Below, in pieces: positions 34,196-42,517 of a stretch of DNA of 43,784 nucleotides. Source of the DNA: JAAFHB01 sp037133495 (GTDB taxonomy: Bacteria; Bacteroidota; Bacteroidia; Bacteroidales; Prolixibacteraceae); the NCBI GenBank assembly GCA_037133495.1, contig JBAXOA010000028.1:1-43784 (forward strand), in the 5' to 3' direction. The notes below the pieces were generated by a model. That model searched no databases, was not told where the DNA came from, and was given only the letters and a program-made list of their open reading frames with translations. The translations under genes were made by a program, and so were the position numbers. Each line of letters opens with the position of its first letter. Within the stretch, counting starts at the first letter, position 1.

Positions 34196-34567
34196 CTAGA
34201 ATGGAAGATCATCCTTGTCGTCAGCATCTCCGGCGGCGGGAATATCGGAAGATGAAAATGGCGGAGGATTAATTTGTCCCCCATTACTGCTCTGAACCAC
34301 ATCTACGCGAAAGGCATTTACATTACTGAACCATCTGCCCTGATATTCTTTCGATTCGATAGAGAAGGACACTTCCACATCACTGCCCACTTTTATCTTG
34401 CTGAACGTGTCGTTCTTGTCGTTAAACAGGGTAAAACAGATTTTCTTTGGAAACTGCTCTTCTGCAGTCTCAATTACCAAGTCCTGTTTTTTCCAATCAC
34501 CTCGCGGGCTGGTACCAGTCACCTCTGGAAGAATGTGTACGATTTTTCCGGTTGTTTTAAAACTCAT
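34196..34567 (-). CDS. DUF3127 protein with an SSB-like acidic C-terminal tip
   Basis: A 123-residue protein. Residues about 1-92 match the Bacteroidota DUF3127 family (GKIVHILPEVTGTSPRGDWKKQ), an OB-fold-like domain as I recall. A Gly/Pro/Ser-rich linker follows, and the last residues are DDKDDLPF. That tip resembles the DDDIPF tail by which single-stranded-DNA-binding protein recruits DNA repair and replication partners. This suggests a nucleic-acid role, but function is not established. It stands alone between two terminators. Confidence 0.88.
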   Translation of the reverse strand: MSFKTTGKIVHILPEVTGTSPRGDWKKQDLVIETAEEQFPKKICFTLFNDKNDTFSKIKVGSDVEVSFSIESKEYQGRWFSNVNAFRVDVVQSSNGGQINPPPFSSSDIPAAGDADDKDDLPF

Positions 34568-34590
34568 TATTTTATGATATTAAAGTTGCT

Positions 34591-34630
34591 TAAAAAAACA
34601 ATATCCGGAATTAATAATCCCGGATATTGT
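34591..34630 (-). terminator. Rho-independent terminator of the FKBP gene
   Basis: On the minus strand the stem ACAATATCCGG / CCGGATATTGT (34620-34630 with 34598-34608) is followed by a run of T residues (the A run at 34592-34598). It sits 39 bp after the FKBP stop. Confidence 0.8.
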
Positions 34631-34669
34631 AAACGGGGTTGATCCCCAAAAGTAATTTAAAAAATCAAA

Positions 34670-35371
34670 TTATTTTTTGATTTCAAGAAGTTCGACTTCA
34701 AAAACAAGTACCGAATTAGGTTTGATATCCGCACCCGCTCCACGTTCGCCATATGCTAGTTCTGCAGGAATAACTAATTTCCATTTTGAACCTACAGACA
34801 TCAGCTGAAGTGCTTCTGTCCATCCTGGAATTACTTGATTTACAGGGAATTTGGCTGGTTGTTTGCGGTCAACCGAACTGTCAAATACTTTGCCTTCAAT
34901 CGTGGTACCGTGATAATGAACAAGTACAGTATCCGTAGCTAAAGGCTTTGGACCTGTTCCTTCTTTCATAATTTCGTACTGAAGTCCGCTTGCCGTAGCT
35001 TTCACACCTGTGCGTTTTAGATTTTCAGCGAGGAATTTTTTTCCGGCTTCACCGGCTTTTCCTGATTCCAACTGCTGAGCTTTCATAAAGTAACTTTGTG
35101 TACAAGCCGTAACTTTCGCAGCAGGGATTTGTGAAGAATCACCGTTAAGGGCACTGGTAAAAGCAGCCAGAATTATTTTTTGATCAAGATCTTTTCCTCC
35201 CGGAGCAGTAGGAAGATTTTTCTTAATGTTATTTCCTATGTCAATTCCAATTGCATAGGCTGCAGAATCAGCAAGGGTTTTCAGCTGAACTTTTGAACTC
35301 TTGAAAGTGTTGCATGATCCCAAAAATAAAGAACCAACAATCAGTGTAATAATCAGAGATTTAATTTGCAT
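34670..35371 (-). CDS. FKBP-type peptidyl-prolyl isomerase lipoprotein
   Basis: A 233-residue protein. The lipoprotein signal ends LFLGSC with Cys20. An N-terminal dimerisation domain follows (FKBP_N, about 28-125, with AYAIGIDIGNNI). The C-terminal FKBP domain (about 128-231) has VLVHYHGTTIEGKVFDSS, VIPGWTEALQLM and PAELAYGERG. It catalyses proline isomerisation during folding of periplasmic or outer-membrane proteins, like FkpA or Mip. It is the only gene of its unit, with its own terminator. Confidence 0.95.
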   Translation of the reverse strand: MQIKSLIITLIVGSLFLGSCNTFKSSKVQLKTLADSAAYAIGIDIGNNIKKNLPTAPGGKDLDQKIILAAFTSALNGDSSQIPAAKVTACTQSYFMKAQQLESGKAGEAGKKFLAENLKRTGVKATASGLQYEIMKEGTGPKPLATDTVLVHYHGTTIEGKVFDSSVDRKQPAKFPVNQVIPGWTEALQLMSVGSKWKLVIPAELAYGERGAGADIKPNSVLVFEVELLEIKK

Positions 35372-35563
35372 AACCGTTTACTTATAAATTTTTAAAATGT
35401 TTATTCTAATAAGTTGCGAATATAGAAATATTAATTGTGAATTTGGTATCAGATAATTTGAATAATTATTTAAAATCGGGAATTTATTAAAGAATATAAT
35501 ATTTCGCAAATGTATGAATAAGAGAGCTTAATCTGAATTGCCGAAGAATTGGTATTCTGCCGA

Positions 35564-36241
35564 TTAGAAATCATCGTTGATTGTGCCCCTGAGAATCTCG
35601 CGTTTTCCCGGAGGACCGGGTATCCGCTCGGTTATAAATCCGGCTTCTTTAAGCGAACGGCGCACTACCCCCTTGGAGCAATAGGTTGTGAGTATAGCCT
35701 TTGGTTCACAGTGATTTGCGATTCTAATAAAAACAGTCGTTTCCCAAAGGTCAGGTTGTTTTTCAGGTGAAAAAGCATCAAAATAGATCAGATTAAAAAG
35801 AGGAAGGTCTGAAAAGCTGACCTCAGATAATCCTGAAGGGAGCTTGAATATCGAAAAGTAATCGGTGATTTTAACCTCTTTATTCCATTCGCTCTCATGT
35901 AACTGCCGGAATAGTCTGCTTTCATCAAAAGGGCGTAATTCAGGATAATTAAGGGTTGTCCAGATCTCAAGAGGTAAGGGATATTTTTCAACCGTGTAGT
36001 ACCGCACCTGCTTTTTAGTTTTAATTGTCTCCAGAAGTGTGAGATAGGCATTTAGTCCGGTGCCAAAGCCGATTTCAAATATTACAATTGAGGACTGATC
36101 ACATTTTTTTAACCCGGCTTCGATGAAAATATGATTCGATTCCTGAATCGCCCCATGCGTTGAATGGTAATGTTCCCCGAAAGCGCTGACAAAAAGTGTG
36201 TCTGAACCGTCGTCCGTTTTAACTATTTCGGGTGTAATCAT
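35564..36241 (-). CDS. mnmD: tRNA U34 aminomethyl-group methyltransferase MnmD (MnmC1-like)
   Basis: A 225-residue protein. The SAM site IFEIGFGTGLNAYL (54-67) and the motif NLIYFDAFSPEKQPDLWE (about 151-168) are diagnostic for the MnmC methyltransferase domain. It lacks the FAD-dependent oxidoreductase half of E. coli MnmC, so it is the stand-alone MnmD type. It makes the last methylation step to 5-methylaminomethyl-2-thiouridine at the wobble base of some tRNAs. mnmA, which adds the 2-thio group to the same base, lies at 42518 in this window. A -7 box lies 42 bp upstream. Confidence 0.9.
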   Translation of the reverse strand: MITPEIVKTDDGSDTLFVSAFGEHYHSTHGAIQESNHIFIEAGLKKCDQSSIVIFEIGFGTGLNAYLTLLETIKTKKQVRYYTVEKYPLPLEIWTTLNYPELRPFDESRLFRQLHESEWNKEVKITDYFSIFKLPSGLSEVSFSDLPLFNLIYFDAFSPEKQPDLWETTVFIRIANHCEPKAILTTYCSKGVVRRSLKEAGFITERIPGPPGKREILRGTINDDF

Positions 36242-36283
36242 TTAAAATGATTGTAATTACGTGTTTATTCCATGAATGATTGG

Positions 36284-36291
36284 CAAAAATA
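36284..36291 (-). promoter_or_regulatory. Predicted -7 box of mnmD
   Basis: The minus strand reads TATTTTTG, a perfect TAnnTTTG. Confidence 0.45.
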
Positions 36292-36342
36292 GCGTGAAAA
36301 ATCTTAATTTGCGCCTGCTTAAAAAATAAAAGCCAAATAGTA

Positions 36343-36957
36343 ATGCTGATTAAGTTATACATAGAAAATCCAAACCCGAAAGATGTTCAGAAGGTGGTTG
36401 AAATTCTTCGTAATGGAGGTGTTATAATTTTCCCTACTGATACTATTTATGGCATTGGGTGCGATATAACTAAGGCCAAAGCCATTGAACGGGTTGCGCG
36501 GATTAAGAATGTAAAACCGGAGAAAGCTGATTTCTCTTTCTTGTTTTATGATCTGAGTAATATCTCAGACTATTGTAAACCAATTTCCAACGGGATTTTC
36601 AAGCTAATGAAAAAAAATCTTCCCGGTCCGTTCACATTTATTCTTAATGCTAACAGTAATATTCCGAAACTTTTCCGCAGCACGAAAAAGAGCATAGGAA
36701 TTCGTGTCCCTCAAAATAATATCATCCGCGAAATAGTGCGTGAACTTGGAAATCCCATCCTTTCAACATCAGTCCGCGACGAGGATACTATCCTTGAATA
36801 TACCACCGATCCCGAACTGATTCATGAAAAATTTGGCGATCTGGTAGATTTGGTAATTGATGGCGGATTTGGTGGAAATATCCCTTCAACGGTAATCGAC
36901 TGCATTGGCAGTGAACCTGTAATCACCCGTTCAGGCAAGGGAGAGCTGATAGAATAG
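36343..36957 (+). CDS. Sua5/YciO/YrdC-family protein, probable L-threonylcarbamoyladenylate synthase
   Basis: A 204-residue protein of the YrdC fold: GGVIIFPTDTIYGIGCDI (25-42) and the basic RNA/nucleotide-binding surface (RIKNVKPEKA, LPGPFTFIL, IGIRVPQN, STSVRDED). TsaC/Sua5 enzymes make threonylcarbamoyl-AMP for the t6A37 tRNA modification. The short length excludes the Sua5 C-terminal domain. KPEKADFSFLF differs from the KRP/KPLS pattern of TsaC and resembles YciO, so it could be the YciO paralogue. A near-consensus TTAATTTG (36304-36311) lies upstream. Confidence 0.85.
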   Translation: MLIKLYIENPNPKDVQKVVEILRNGGVIIFPTDTIYGIGCDITKAKAIERVARIKNVKPEKADFSFLFYDLSNISDYCKPISNGIFKLMKKNLPGPFTFILNANSNIPKLFRSTKKSIGIRVPQNNIIREIVRELGNPILSTSVRDEDTILEYTTDPELIHEKFGDLVDLVIDGGFGGNIPSTVIDCIGSEPVITRSGKGELIE

Positions 36958-37093
36958 CTGTAGCAGATCTCCAATTGAAGGGAATATCAATTTAAAGGAA
37001 TTTTAGAAATGTTTGAAATTTCTTAAACCGATTGAATTCCATAAGTTAACCAAATCTTAACCTTTTTGAATATAAATTATTAAAGGAATTGCG

Positions 37094-37101
37094 TAAATTT
37101 G
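37094..37101 (+). promoter_or_regulatory. Predicted -7 box of the aldolase gene
   Basis: TAAATTTG is a perfect TAnnTTTG, 25 bp before the ATG at 37127. A TTTTTG stretch at 37073-37078 may contribute a -33 element. Confidence 0.55.
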
Positions 37102-37126
37102 TAAATTACTTTATAATAATTAAACT

Positions 37127-38206
37127 ATGAATAAAATATCAGATGTTGTAAAGCCGGGTGTAGTAACAGGTGACGACTTGCAGTATATCTTTAAAGTTGC
37201 CAAGGCCAATGGGTTTGCTATTCCTGCGGTGAATGTAGTTGGGTCTTCAACCGTGAACGCTGTTATGGAAGCTGCGAAAAATGTCAATGCACCGGTAATG
37301 ATTCAGTTCTCTAACGGAGGTGCTGCTTTCAATGCGGGTAAAGGACTTAAAATGGACGGACAACAAGCCGCTGTTTTAGGCGCTATAGCCGGAGCAAAAC
37401 ATATTCATACACTAGCTGAAGCTTATGGCGTAAGGGTTATCCTTCATACTGACCATGCAGCAAAAAAATTACTTCCATGGATTGACGGTCTTTTAGATGC
37501 GAGCGAGAAGAATTTTGCCGAAACAGGCAAGCCTCTTTTCAGTTCACATATGCTTGATCTTTCAGAAGAGCCTATCGAAGAGAATATTGAGATCAGCAAA
37601 CGCTATCTCGAACGGATGAGTAAAATGGGGATGACCCTCGAAATTGAACTTGGTATCACAGGCGGAGAAGAGGATGGAGTTGATAACAGCGGATTGGATA
37701 ACAGCCTGCTTTATACCCAGCCTGCCCACGTTTTTTATGCTTATCAGGAGCTGAGCAAAGTATCTCCAAACTTTACAATTGCTGCTTCTTTTGGCAATGT
37801 TCATGGTGTGTATAAACCAGGGAATGTGAAATTGATGCCGATCATCTTGAAAAATTCTCAGGATTATATCAAGGAAAAATTAGGTATTACCGATGCGCAT
37901 CCTGTTAATTTTGTGTTCCATGGCGGATCCGGCTCAACTCATGCCGAAATTCGCGAAGCAATCAGCTACGGTGTTATCAAAATGAACATCGACACCGATA
38001 CCCAATGGGCGTATTGGGATGGTGTTCGCCAGTTTGAAGCTGCTAACCACGGTTATTTACAAGGACAGATCGGAAACCCTGAAGGAACCGACAAACCAAA
38101 CAAGAAATTCTATGATCCCCGCGTTTGGTTACGCAAGGGAGAAGAGACACTTATCGCCCGCTTAAAACAGGCATTTGAAGATCTGAATGCCATTGACAGC
38201 ATTTAA
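37127..38206 (+). CDS. fbaA: Class II fructose-bisphosphate aldolase
   Basis: A 359-residue zinc enzyme of the long (E. coli FbaA-like) class IIA type. It has the metal and catalytic motif LHTDHAAKKLLPW (His107 and Asp/His109-110), the ITGGEEDGVDNS region, and the C-terminal metal/phosphate site FHGGSGST (about 264-271). It cleaves fructose 1,6-bisphosphate to dihydroxyacetone phosphate and glyceraldehyde 3-phosphate. It is a single-gene unit with its own -7 box and a strong terminator. Confidence 0.96.
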   Translation: MNKISDVVKPGVVTGDDLQYIFKVAKANGFAIPAVNVVGSSTVNAVMEAAKNVNAPVMIQFSNGGAAFNAGKGLKMDGQQAAVLGAIAGAKHIHTLAEAYGVRVILHTDHAAKKLLPWIDGLLDASEKNFAETGKPLFSSHMLDLSEEPIEENIEISKRYLERMSKMGMTLEIELGITGGEEDGVDNSGLDNSLLYTQPAHVFYAYQELSKVSPNFTIAASFGNVHGVYKPGNVKLMPIILKNSQDYIKEKLGITDAHPVNFVFHGGSGSTHAEIREAISYGVIKMNIDTDTQWAYWDGVRQFEAANHGYLQGQIGNPEGTDKPNKKFYDPRVWLRKGEETLIARLKQAFEDLNAIDSI

Positions 38207-38230
38207 GATTACAAAATATTCTTAATTCTT

Positions 38231-38264
38231 ACCGCTTCGGATAATTCCGGGGCGGTTTTTTTTT
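38231..38264 (+). terminator. Rho-independent terminator after the aldolase gene
   Basis: ACCGCTTCGGA (38231-38241) pairs with TCCGGGGCGGT (38246-38256), including two G-U pairs, around TAAT. Nine T residues follow. Confidence 0.88.
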
Positions 38265-38416
38265 GCAAAAAGCTTTTGGAATTGAATTGCTTTTAAACGT
38301 TATTCTTCACCACCGCCGATCATAATTTCAAAGCAGCATTTATTCCATTGACATAAAAAAACTAATTTTACATGATTTCTCATTTAGCATTGCAGTAAGA
38401 GATAAAATTCAGCACT

Positions 38417-40360
38417 ATGCGGTATTTCGTAATTATATTCCTGTTTTTCACCTTCGAAGGCTTTACTCAAAATAACAAGGCGCTAACTAGAAATACGGAA
38501 TCGCTTTATATTCAGGCTAAAGGGTTGGCGCAGACAGGCGACAGAGTCAAAGCTATTTCCTTGCTCAGGCAGATTTTAAAAACTAATCCGCAATATTATA
38601 TGGCTTTTTTCGGATTGGCTGATATTTACCATGAAACCGGAGAATTGAAACTTGAACGTGAGGCGCTTATCAATGGATTAAAAACCGGATCAGATCAATT
38701 CCCGGCCGGTTACAAATATTTGGCCGAACTTTTATATAAAAACGCTGAATATTCTGAAGCCTTAAAAAATATGGAACAGTATAGCCGGCTTAAAAATCCA
38801 CTTACTATTCTTGAGAATCGTCTGCTGGAGTCCTGCCGCTTTGCAACAAAGGCTATGAAATCACCTGTATCTTTTCAGCCAGTGAATGCCGGGGATTCGA
38901 TTAATTCCGATGCGGATGAATATTGGCCCAGTTTAAACGGAGAGGCTAATTCTTTGGTATTTACACGATTAATGAGGACGGATAAAGATGGTCGAAAGCT
39001 TACCTATCCGCAGGAAGATTTTTATATTTCGAACAAGGATGCTTTAGGCTGGCGTAAAGCCACAGCTTTGGGTCCGCCGGTAAATACAGAAGATAATGAG
39101 GGCGCACAGTGTATTTCGGCTGACGGGCGGCTTCTTTTCTTTACAGGGTGCGGCCGTTCCGACGGATTGGGAAGCTGTGATATCTATATGTCAGTTAAAC
39201 AGCAAGGAAAATGGTCGGGGCCTGTGAATTTAGGTGAGCCGGTGAATACAAATTACTGGGAATCGCAACCTTCAGTTTCTGCTGATGGTAAATGGCTTTA
39301 TTTTACCAGTAACCGGAAGGGTGGCAAAGGGAATATGGATATATGGAGAGCAGAAAAAATAGGTGTCTCCCGCGTAGGTTACCCTGTTTATGGTAAAGTC
39401 AATAATCTAAGTGTTGTGAATACATCTGGAAATGAGCTGTCTCCATTTATTCATGCAGATGGCAAAACGCTCTATTTTGCTTCTGATTTTTGGCCTGGAA
39501 TGGGTGGTAAAGATCTTTTTTATATCAGAACTGACAGCACAAATATCGAACCTCCGCAAAATCTTGGGTATCCTATCAATACTTCTGCCAATGAAGAAGG
39601 GTTGGTTGTCGAGGTATCCGGTGAGCGAGCCTGGTTTACATCCAATAACAAAGGTTTTGGGGGGCGCGATATTTTTACTTTCATTGTGCCGGAAACAATT
39701 AAACCAAAACCCGTTTCATGGGTGAAGGGAAGGATTACTGATCGAAATACCGGACAGCTGATATTTGCTGATATTACATTAAATAACCTGATCCTTAATA
39801 GATTAATTTATCATTTGTATCCGTTTGAGAATGAAGGCGAATTTCTTTTCTGTCTCCCGTCAGGGCCAAATTACGGACTCAATATTTCCAAAGAAGGCTA
39901 CCTTTTCCATTCTGAAAACTTTAATCTTTTGGGCGAGTCAAGCCGATATCAGCCTCTTACTTTAGAGATACAACTAGATCCGTTAGAGCAGGGAAAATCA
40001 ACTATTCTTAAAAATATTTTTTTTGCTACAGATTCATTTCGGTTAAAACCGGAATCACAGATTCAGCTCAGTGAAATAATCGCCTTTTTAGTGAACAATC
40101 CAGATTTGATAATTGAGATAGGAGGTCATACCGATCATCAGGGTTCTGAAAATTATAATGTGGTTTTGTCAACCAAAAGAGCCGATGCTGTCGTTCAATC
40201 TCTTTTCAAGCATGGAATTCCATTATCCAGACTTAAAAGCAAAGGATACGGATTTTCAGTTCCACGGGCTGATAATTCAAAAGAGGAGGGGAGAGCGCTA
40301 AACCGTAGAATTGAATTCAAAATTTTAGAATTTACACAAGGGAAAAAGAAAGGGAATTAG
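38417..40360 (+). CDS. PorE-like envelope protein: TPR, PD40 propeller, CRD and OmpA domains
   Basis: A 647-residue protein. It has a signal peptide (about 1-18, FEGFTQ), TPR repeats (about 25-120), PD40/WD40-like beta-propeller repeats (about 160-430, such as WPSLNGEANSLVFTR and QPSVSADGKWLYFTSNR), a carboxypeptidase-regulatory-like domain (about 436-515, VKGRITDRNTGQLIFADITL) and a C-terminal OmpA peptidoglycan-binding domain (about 535-645, EIGGHTDHQGSENYN). This four-domain order is that of PorE, a type IX secretion component that ties the outer-membrane complex to peptidoglycan. Unlike PorE it shows no lipobox cysteine. No other T9SS genes are in the window, so a PorE paralogue is equally possible. 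Confidence 0.85.
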   Translation: MRYFVIIFLFFTFEGFTQNNKALTRNTESLYIQAKGLAQTGDRVKAISLLRQILKTNPQYYMAFFGLADIYHETGELKLEREALINGLKTGSDQFPAGYKYLAELLYKNAEYSEALKNMEQYSRLKNPLTILENRLLESCRFATKAMKSPVSFQPVNAGDSINSDADEYWPSLNGEANSLVFTRLMRTDKDGRKLTYPQEDFYISNKDALGWRKATALGPPVNTEDNEGAQCISADGRLLFFTGCGRSDGLGSCDIYMSVKQQGKWSGPVNLGEPVNTNYWESQPSVSADGKWLYFTSNRKGGKGNMDIWRAEKIGVSRVGYPVYGKVNNLSVVNTSGNELSPFIHADGKTLYFASDFWPGMGGKDLFYIRTDSTNIEPPQNLGYPINTSANEEGLVVEVSGERAWFTSNNKGFGGRDIFTFIVPETIKPKPVSWVKGRITDRNTGQLIFADITLNNLILNRLIYHLYPFENEGEFLFCLPSGPNYGLNISKEGYLFHSENFNLLGESSRYQPLTLEIQLDPLEQGKSTILKNIFFATDSFRLKPESQIQLSEIIAFLVNNPDLIIEIGGHTDHQGSENYNVVLSTKRADAVVQSLFKHGIPLSRLKSKGYGFSVPRADNSKEEGRALNRRIEFKILEFTQGKKKGN

Positions 40361-40391
40361 ATTTAAGATTTATGCGTTTTGCCTGAAAATT

Positions 40392-40409
40392 TGCCAACTG
40401 GCTTTGGCA
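40392..40409. terminator. Weak hairpin between converging genes
   Basis: TGCCAA (40392-40397) / TTGGCA (40404-40409) forms a 6-bp stem with a 6-base loop in the 51-bp gap between the PorE-like and methyltransferase genes. The stem is short and the T runs are poor, so termination is uncertain. Confidence 0.3.
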
Positions 40410-40411
40410 TC

Positions 40412-41137
40412 TTAATCAACAACAAGCTCAACCAGATATTCAAAGTGATCACCCGATATCTTCTCCTTTACAGTAAAACCGCATAATTTGGCATAGTCTT
40501 CACATGTTTCAGGATCGATAAACAGCCATTGGAAAGGTTTACCTTTAATCGCCTTATAAGTTAGCCGGTATGTAATTTCTCCATAATATTTGCCTGATGC
40601 AAGGTCAACCCATGTCTCTCCATTTTCATCTGCGAAAAGATAGAGCAGATCGGACGAGTCAAGCAAAATCTTACCTCCCGGATTGAGGAGCATTTTCAGG
40701 TGAAGGAGTAATATTTTAAATCCGGGTAACGTTTGGGCTATGCCGGCACCGTTCATCATTAAAAGTATGGTGTCGTATTTCCGGTCAGTCAGTCCATAAA
40801 TATCTTTAAGGAGTACATTTTTGACTCCTCTTTTTCGCATCGTATCACAAGCCATCGGTGAGATATCAAGTGCCTCAACATCAAAATAGTGATCCTGCAG
40901 CCAGATGGAATCGGCCCCGGCACCGGCCCCTACATCGAGTATTTTTCCGGAACACCGCTTCAATGCCTCTCGCTCCTGTAACGGCATTTCATCATAATTT
41001 CTGAAAAATGTGGAGGGTAAAAGGAAATCATCTTCGGCAATATCAGATTTTACGACAATTGATTCTCCGGTTATGCCATTTATATAATCCCATAAGGCAT
41101 GTCCAATTGGATCGTGATGTTTCTTTAATACTGGCAT
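40412..41137 (-). CDS. SAM-dependent class I methyltransferase, substrate unknown
   Basis: From the ATG at 41137 this gives 241 residues (MPVLKKHHDPIGHALWDY). The longer frame from 41188 would overlap the Nramp gene and prepends 17 atypical residues. Motif I ILDVGAGAGADS (66-77) and the acidic loop VEALDISPMA after it define the Rossmann SAM site, and LLNPGGKILLDSSD is motif III-like. The rest gives no clue to the acceptor. It starts 22 bp after the Nramp stop and is likely co-transcribed with it. Confidence 0.8.
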   Translation of the reverse strand: MPVLKKHHDPIGHALWDYINGITGESIVVKSDIAEDDFLLPSTFFRNYDEMPLQEREALKRCSGKILDVGAGAGADSIWLQDHYFDVEALDISPMACDTMRKRGVKNVLLKDIYGLTDRKYDTILLMMNGAGIAQTLPGFKILLLHLKMLLNPGGKILLDSSDLLYLFADENGETWVDLASGKYYGEITYRLTYKAIKGKPFQWLFIDPETCEDYAKLCGFTVKEKISGDHFEYLVELVVD

Positions 41138-41159
41138 TTGGGAATGACGGATATAGAAA

Positions 41160-42434
41160 TTAGTTAATAAAACTGATGAAAAGTGCAATATTTAAGGCAG
41201 TTACCATGCCACCGATCAGATAGAGCATTGTTGCATATAATTTACTGTTTTTGTACTTGCCCATCACCTTTTCAGAGGAGGTGAGCCATACCTGGACAAA
41301 GATGGTAATCGGAAGTTGAATGCTGAGCATCATCTGTGAATAGATAAGTCCTTTAAAAGGATTTGAAATTACAAATATGATCAGAAGAGCAACTATAAAA
41401 GAGATGGTGATGCCGAGCCTTGAGTGATTATCTTTAATGTCGTATGGCTCGCTGAAGATTCCGGAGAAGATCGAACCTGCGGCCATGCCTGAAGTAATCG
41501 TGGATGCGAGACCGGAGAAGAGCAGTGCCACCGCAAAAACTACCCCTGCGTGAATCCCAAGTAACGGGGCAAGCAGATTTTTAGCTTGCTGAAGCTCAGT
41601 TACTACTGTGCCGGCTTTAAAAAAAGTTGCAGCAGCCAGTAAAATCATGGCACTGTTGATGGCCCAGCCGATTATCATCGATATAATGGTATCAAGAAAT
41701 TCATAATTCAGTCTTTTCTTGATTGTTTTCTCGTCCTGAAGATTCCATTGCCGGCTCTGAATAATTTCGGAATGCAGAAAGAGGTTGTGGGGCATTACTA
41801 CAGCGCCTAATACGCTCATTATTATCACCATTGAGCCTTTTGGAAAAGAAGGAGTCACCCATGAATGAATGGCCAGGTCCCAGTCGATATTAACCAGTGA
41901 AAGTTCATAAAGGAATGATAGTCCAATGACAGAAACAAATGCGATGATCCATTTTTCAATCATTTGGTAGCCATTGGTAAAGAGCATGATCAGCACAAAT
42001 ATGACCACAAGGATGGCTCCGGCTCTGATAGGAATTTCAAATAACATATTCAACGCAATGGCTCCGCCAAGAATTTCCGCCAGTGAGGTTGAGATGGATG
42101 CGATAATTGCTGTAATCAGAACTGCCAGCGAATAACCTGGTTTCATATATTTGGTTGTCGCTTCAGAAAGACATAAACCGGTGGCAATGCCCAGATGCGC
42201 AACATTATGTTGAAGCATAATCAGCATGATGGTCGAAAGAGTTACCATCCAGAGTAAAGTATAACCAAATTGAGCCCCGGCACCCAAATTGGAAGCCCAG
42301 TTTCCCGGATCGATAAACCCGACAGTAACCAGCAAACCCGGACCCAGAAACTTTAAAATTTCGAGTCCGCCGAATTTGGGCCGGTAATCTTTCCGGTCGA
42401 TATTGTTGAAAAAATGAGAGATCCTTTTGAACAT
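41160..42434 (-). CDS. Nramp-family divalent metal transporter (MntH-like)
   Basis: A 424-residue inner-membrane protein with about 11 transmembrane segments. The metal-binding helices are present: DPGNWASN in TM1 (42-49; canonical DPGN) and MPHNLFLHSE in TM6 (215-224; canonical MPHNLYLHS). These give the Asp, Asn and Met ligands that select Mn2+ or Fe2+ and couple to protons. mntH is a reasonable name, but the metal is not proven. No Fur or MntR box was recognised. A -7 box ends only 4 bp before the ATG, which predicts a leaderless mRNA. Confidence 0.92.
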   Translation of the reverse strand: MFKRISHFFNNIDRKDYRPKFGGLEILKFLGPGLLVTVGFIDPGNWASNLGAGAQFGYTLLWMVTLSTIMLIMLQHNVAHLGIATGLCLSEATTKYMKPGYSLAVLITAIIASISTSLAEILGGAIALNMLFEIPIRAGAILVVIFVLIMLFTNGYQMIEKWIIAFVSVIGLSFLYELSLVNIDWDLAIHSWVTPSFPKGSMVIIMSVLGAVVMPHNLFLHSEIIQSRQWNLQDEKTIKKRLNYEFLDTIISMIIGWAINSAMILLAAATFFKAGTVVTELQQAKNLLAPLLGIHAGVVFAVALLFSGLASTITSGMAAGSIFSGIFSEPYDIKDNHSRLGITISFIVALLIIFVISNPFKGLIYSQMMLSIQLPITIFVQVWLTSSEKVMGKYKNSKLYATMLYLIGGMVTALNIALFISFIN

Positions 42435-42438
42435 AGTG

Positions 42439-42446
42439 CAAAGTTA
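42439..42446 (-). promoter_or_regulatory. Predicted -7 box of the Nramp gene, abutting the start codon
   Basis: The minus strand reads TAACTTTG, a perfect TAnnTTTG. Only four bases separate it from the ATG at 42434. Confidence 0.5.
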
Positions 42447-42502
42447 ACGTTTTTTGGAGTTTTTAGTTTTACAATTTAATCGCCATTCTGAATCAAAAAC
42501 GG

Positions 42503-42510
42503 TAAATTTG
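42503..42510 (+). promoter_or_regulatory. Predicted -7 box of mnmA, 7 bp before its ATG
   Basis: TAAATTTG is a perfect TAnnTTTG. The expected start site falls on or beside the tandem ATGATG at 42518-42523. Confidence 0.5.
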
Positions 42511-42517
42511 TACCCAA

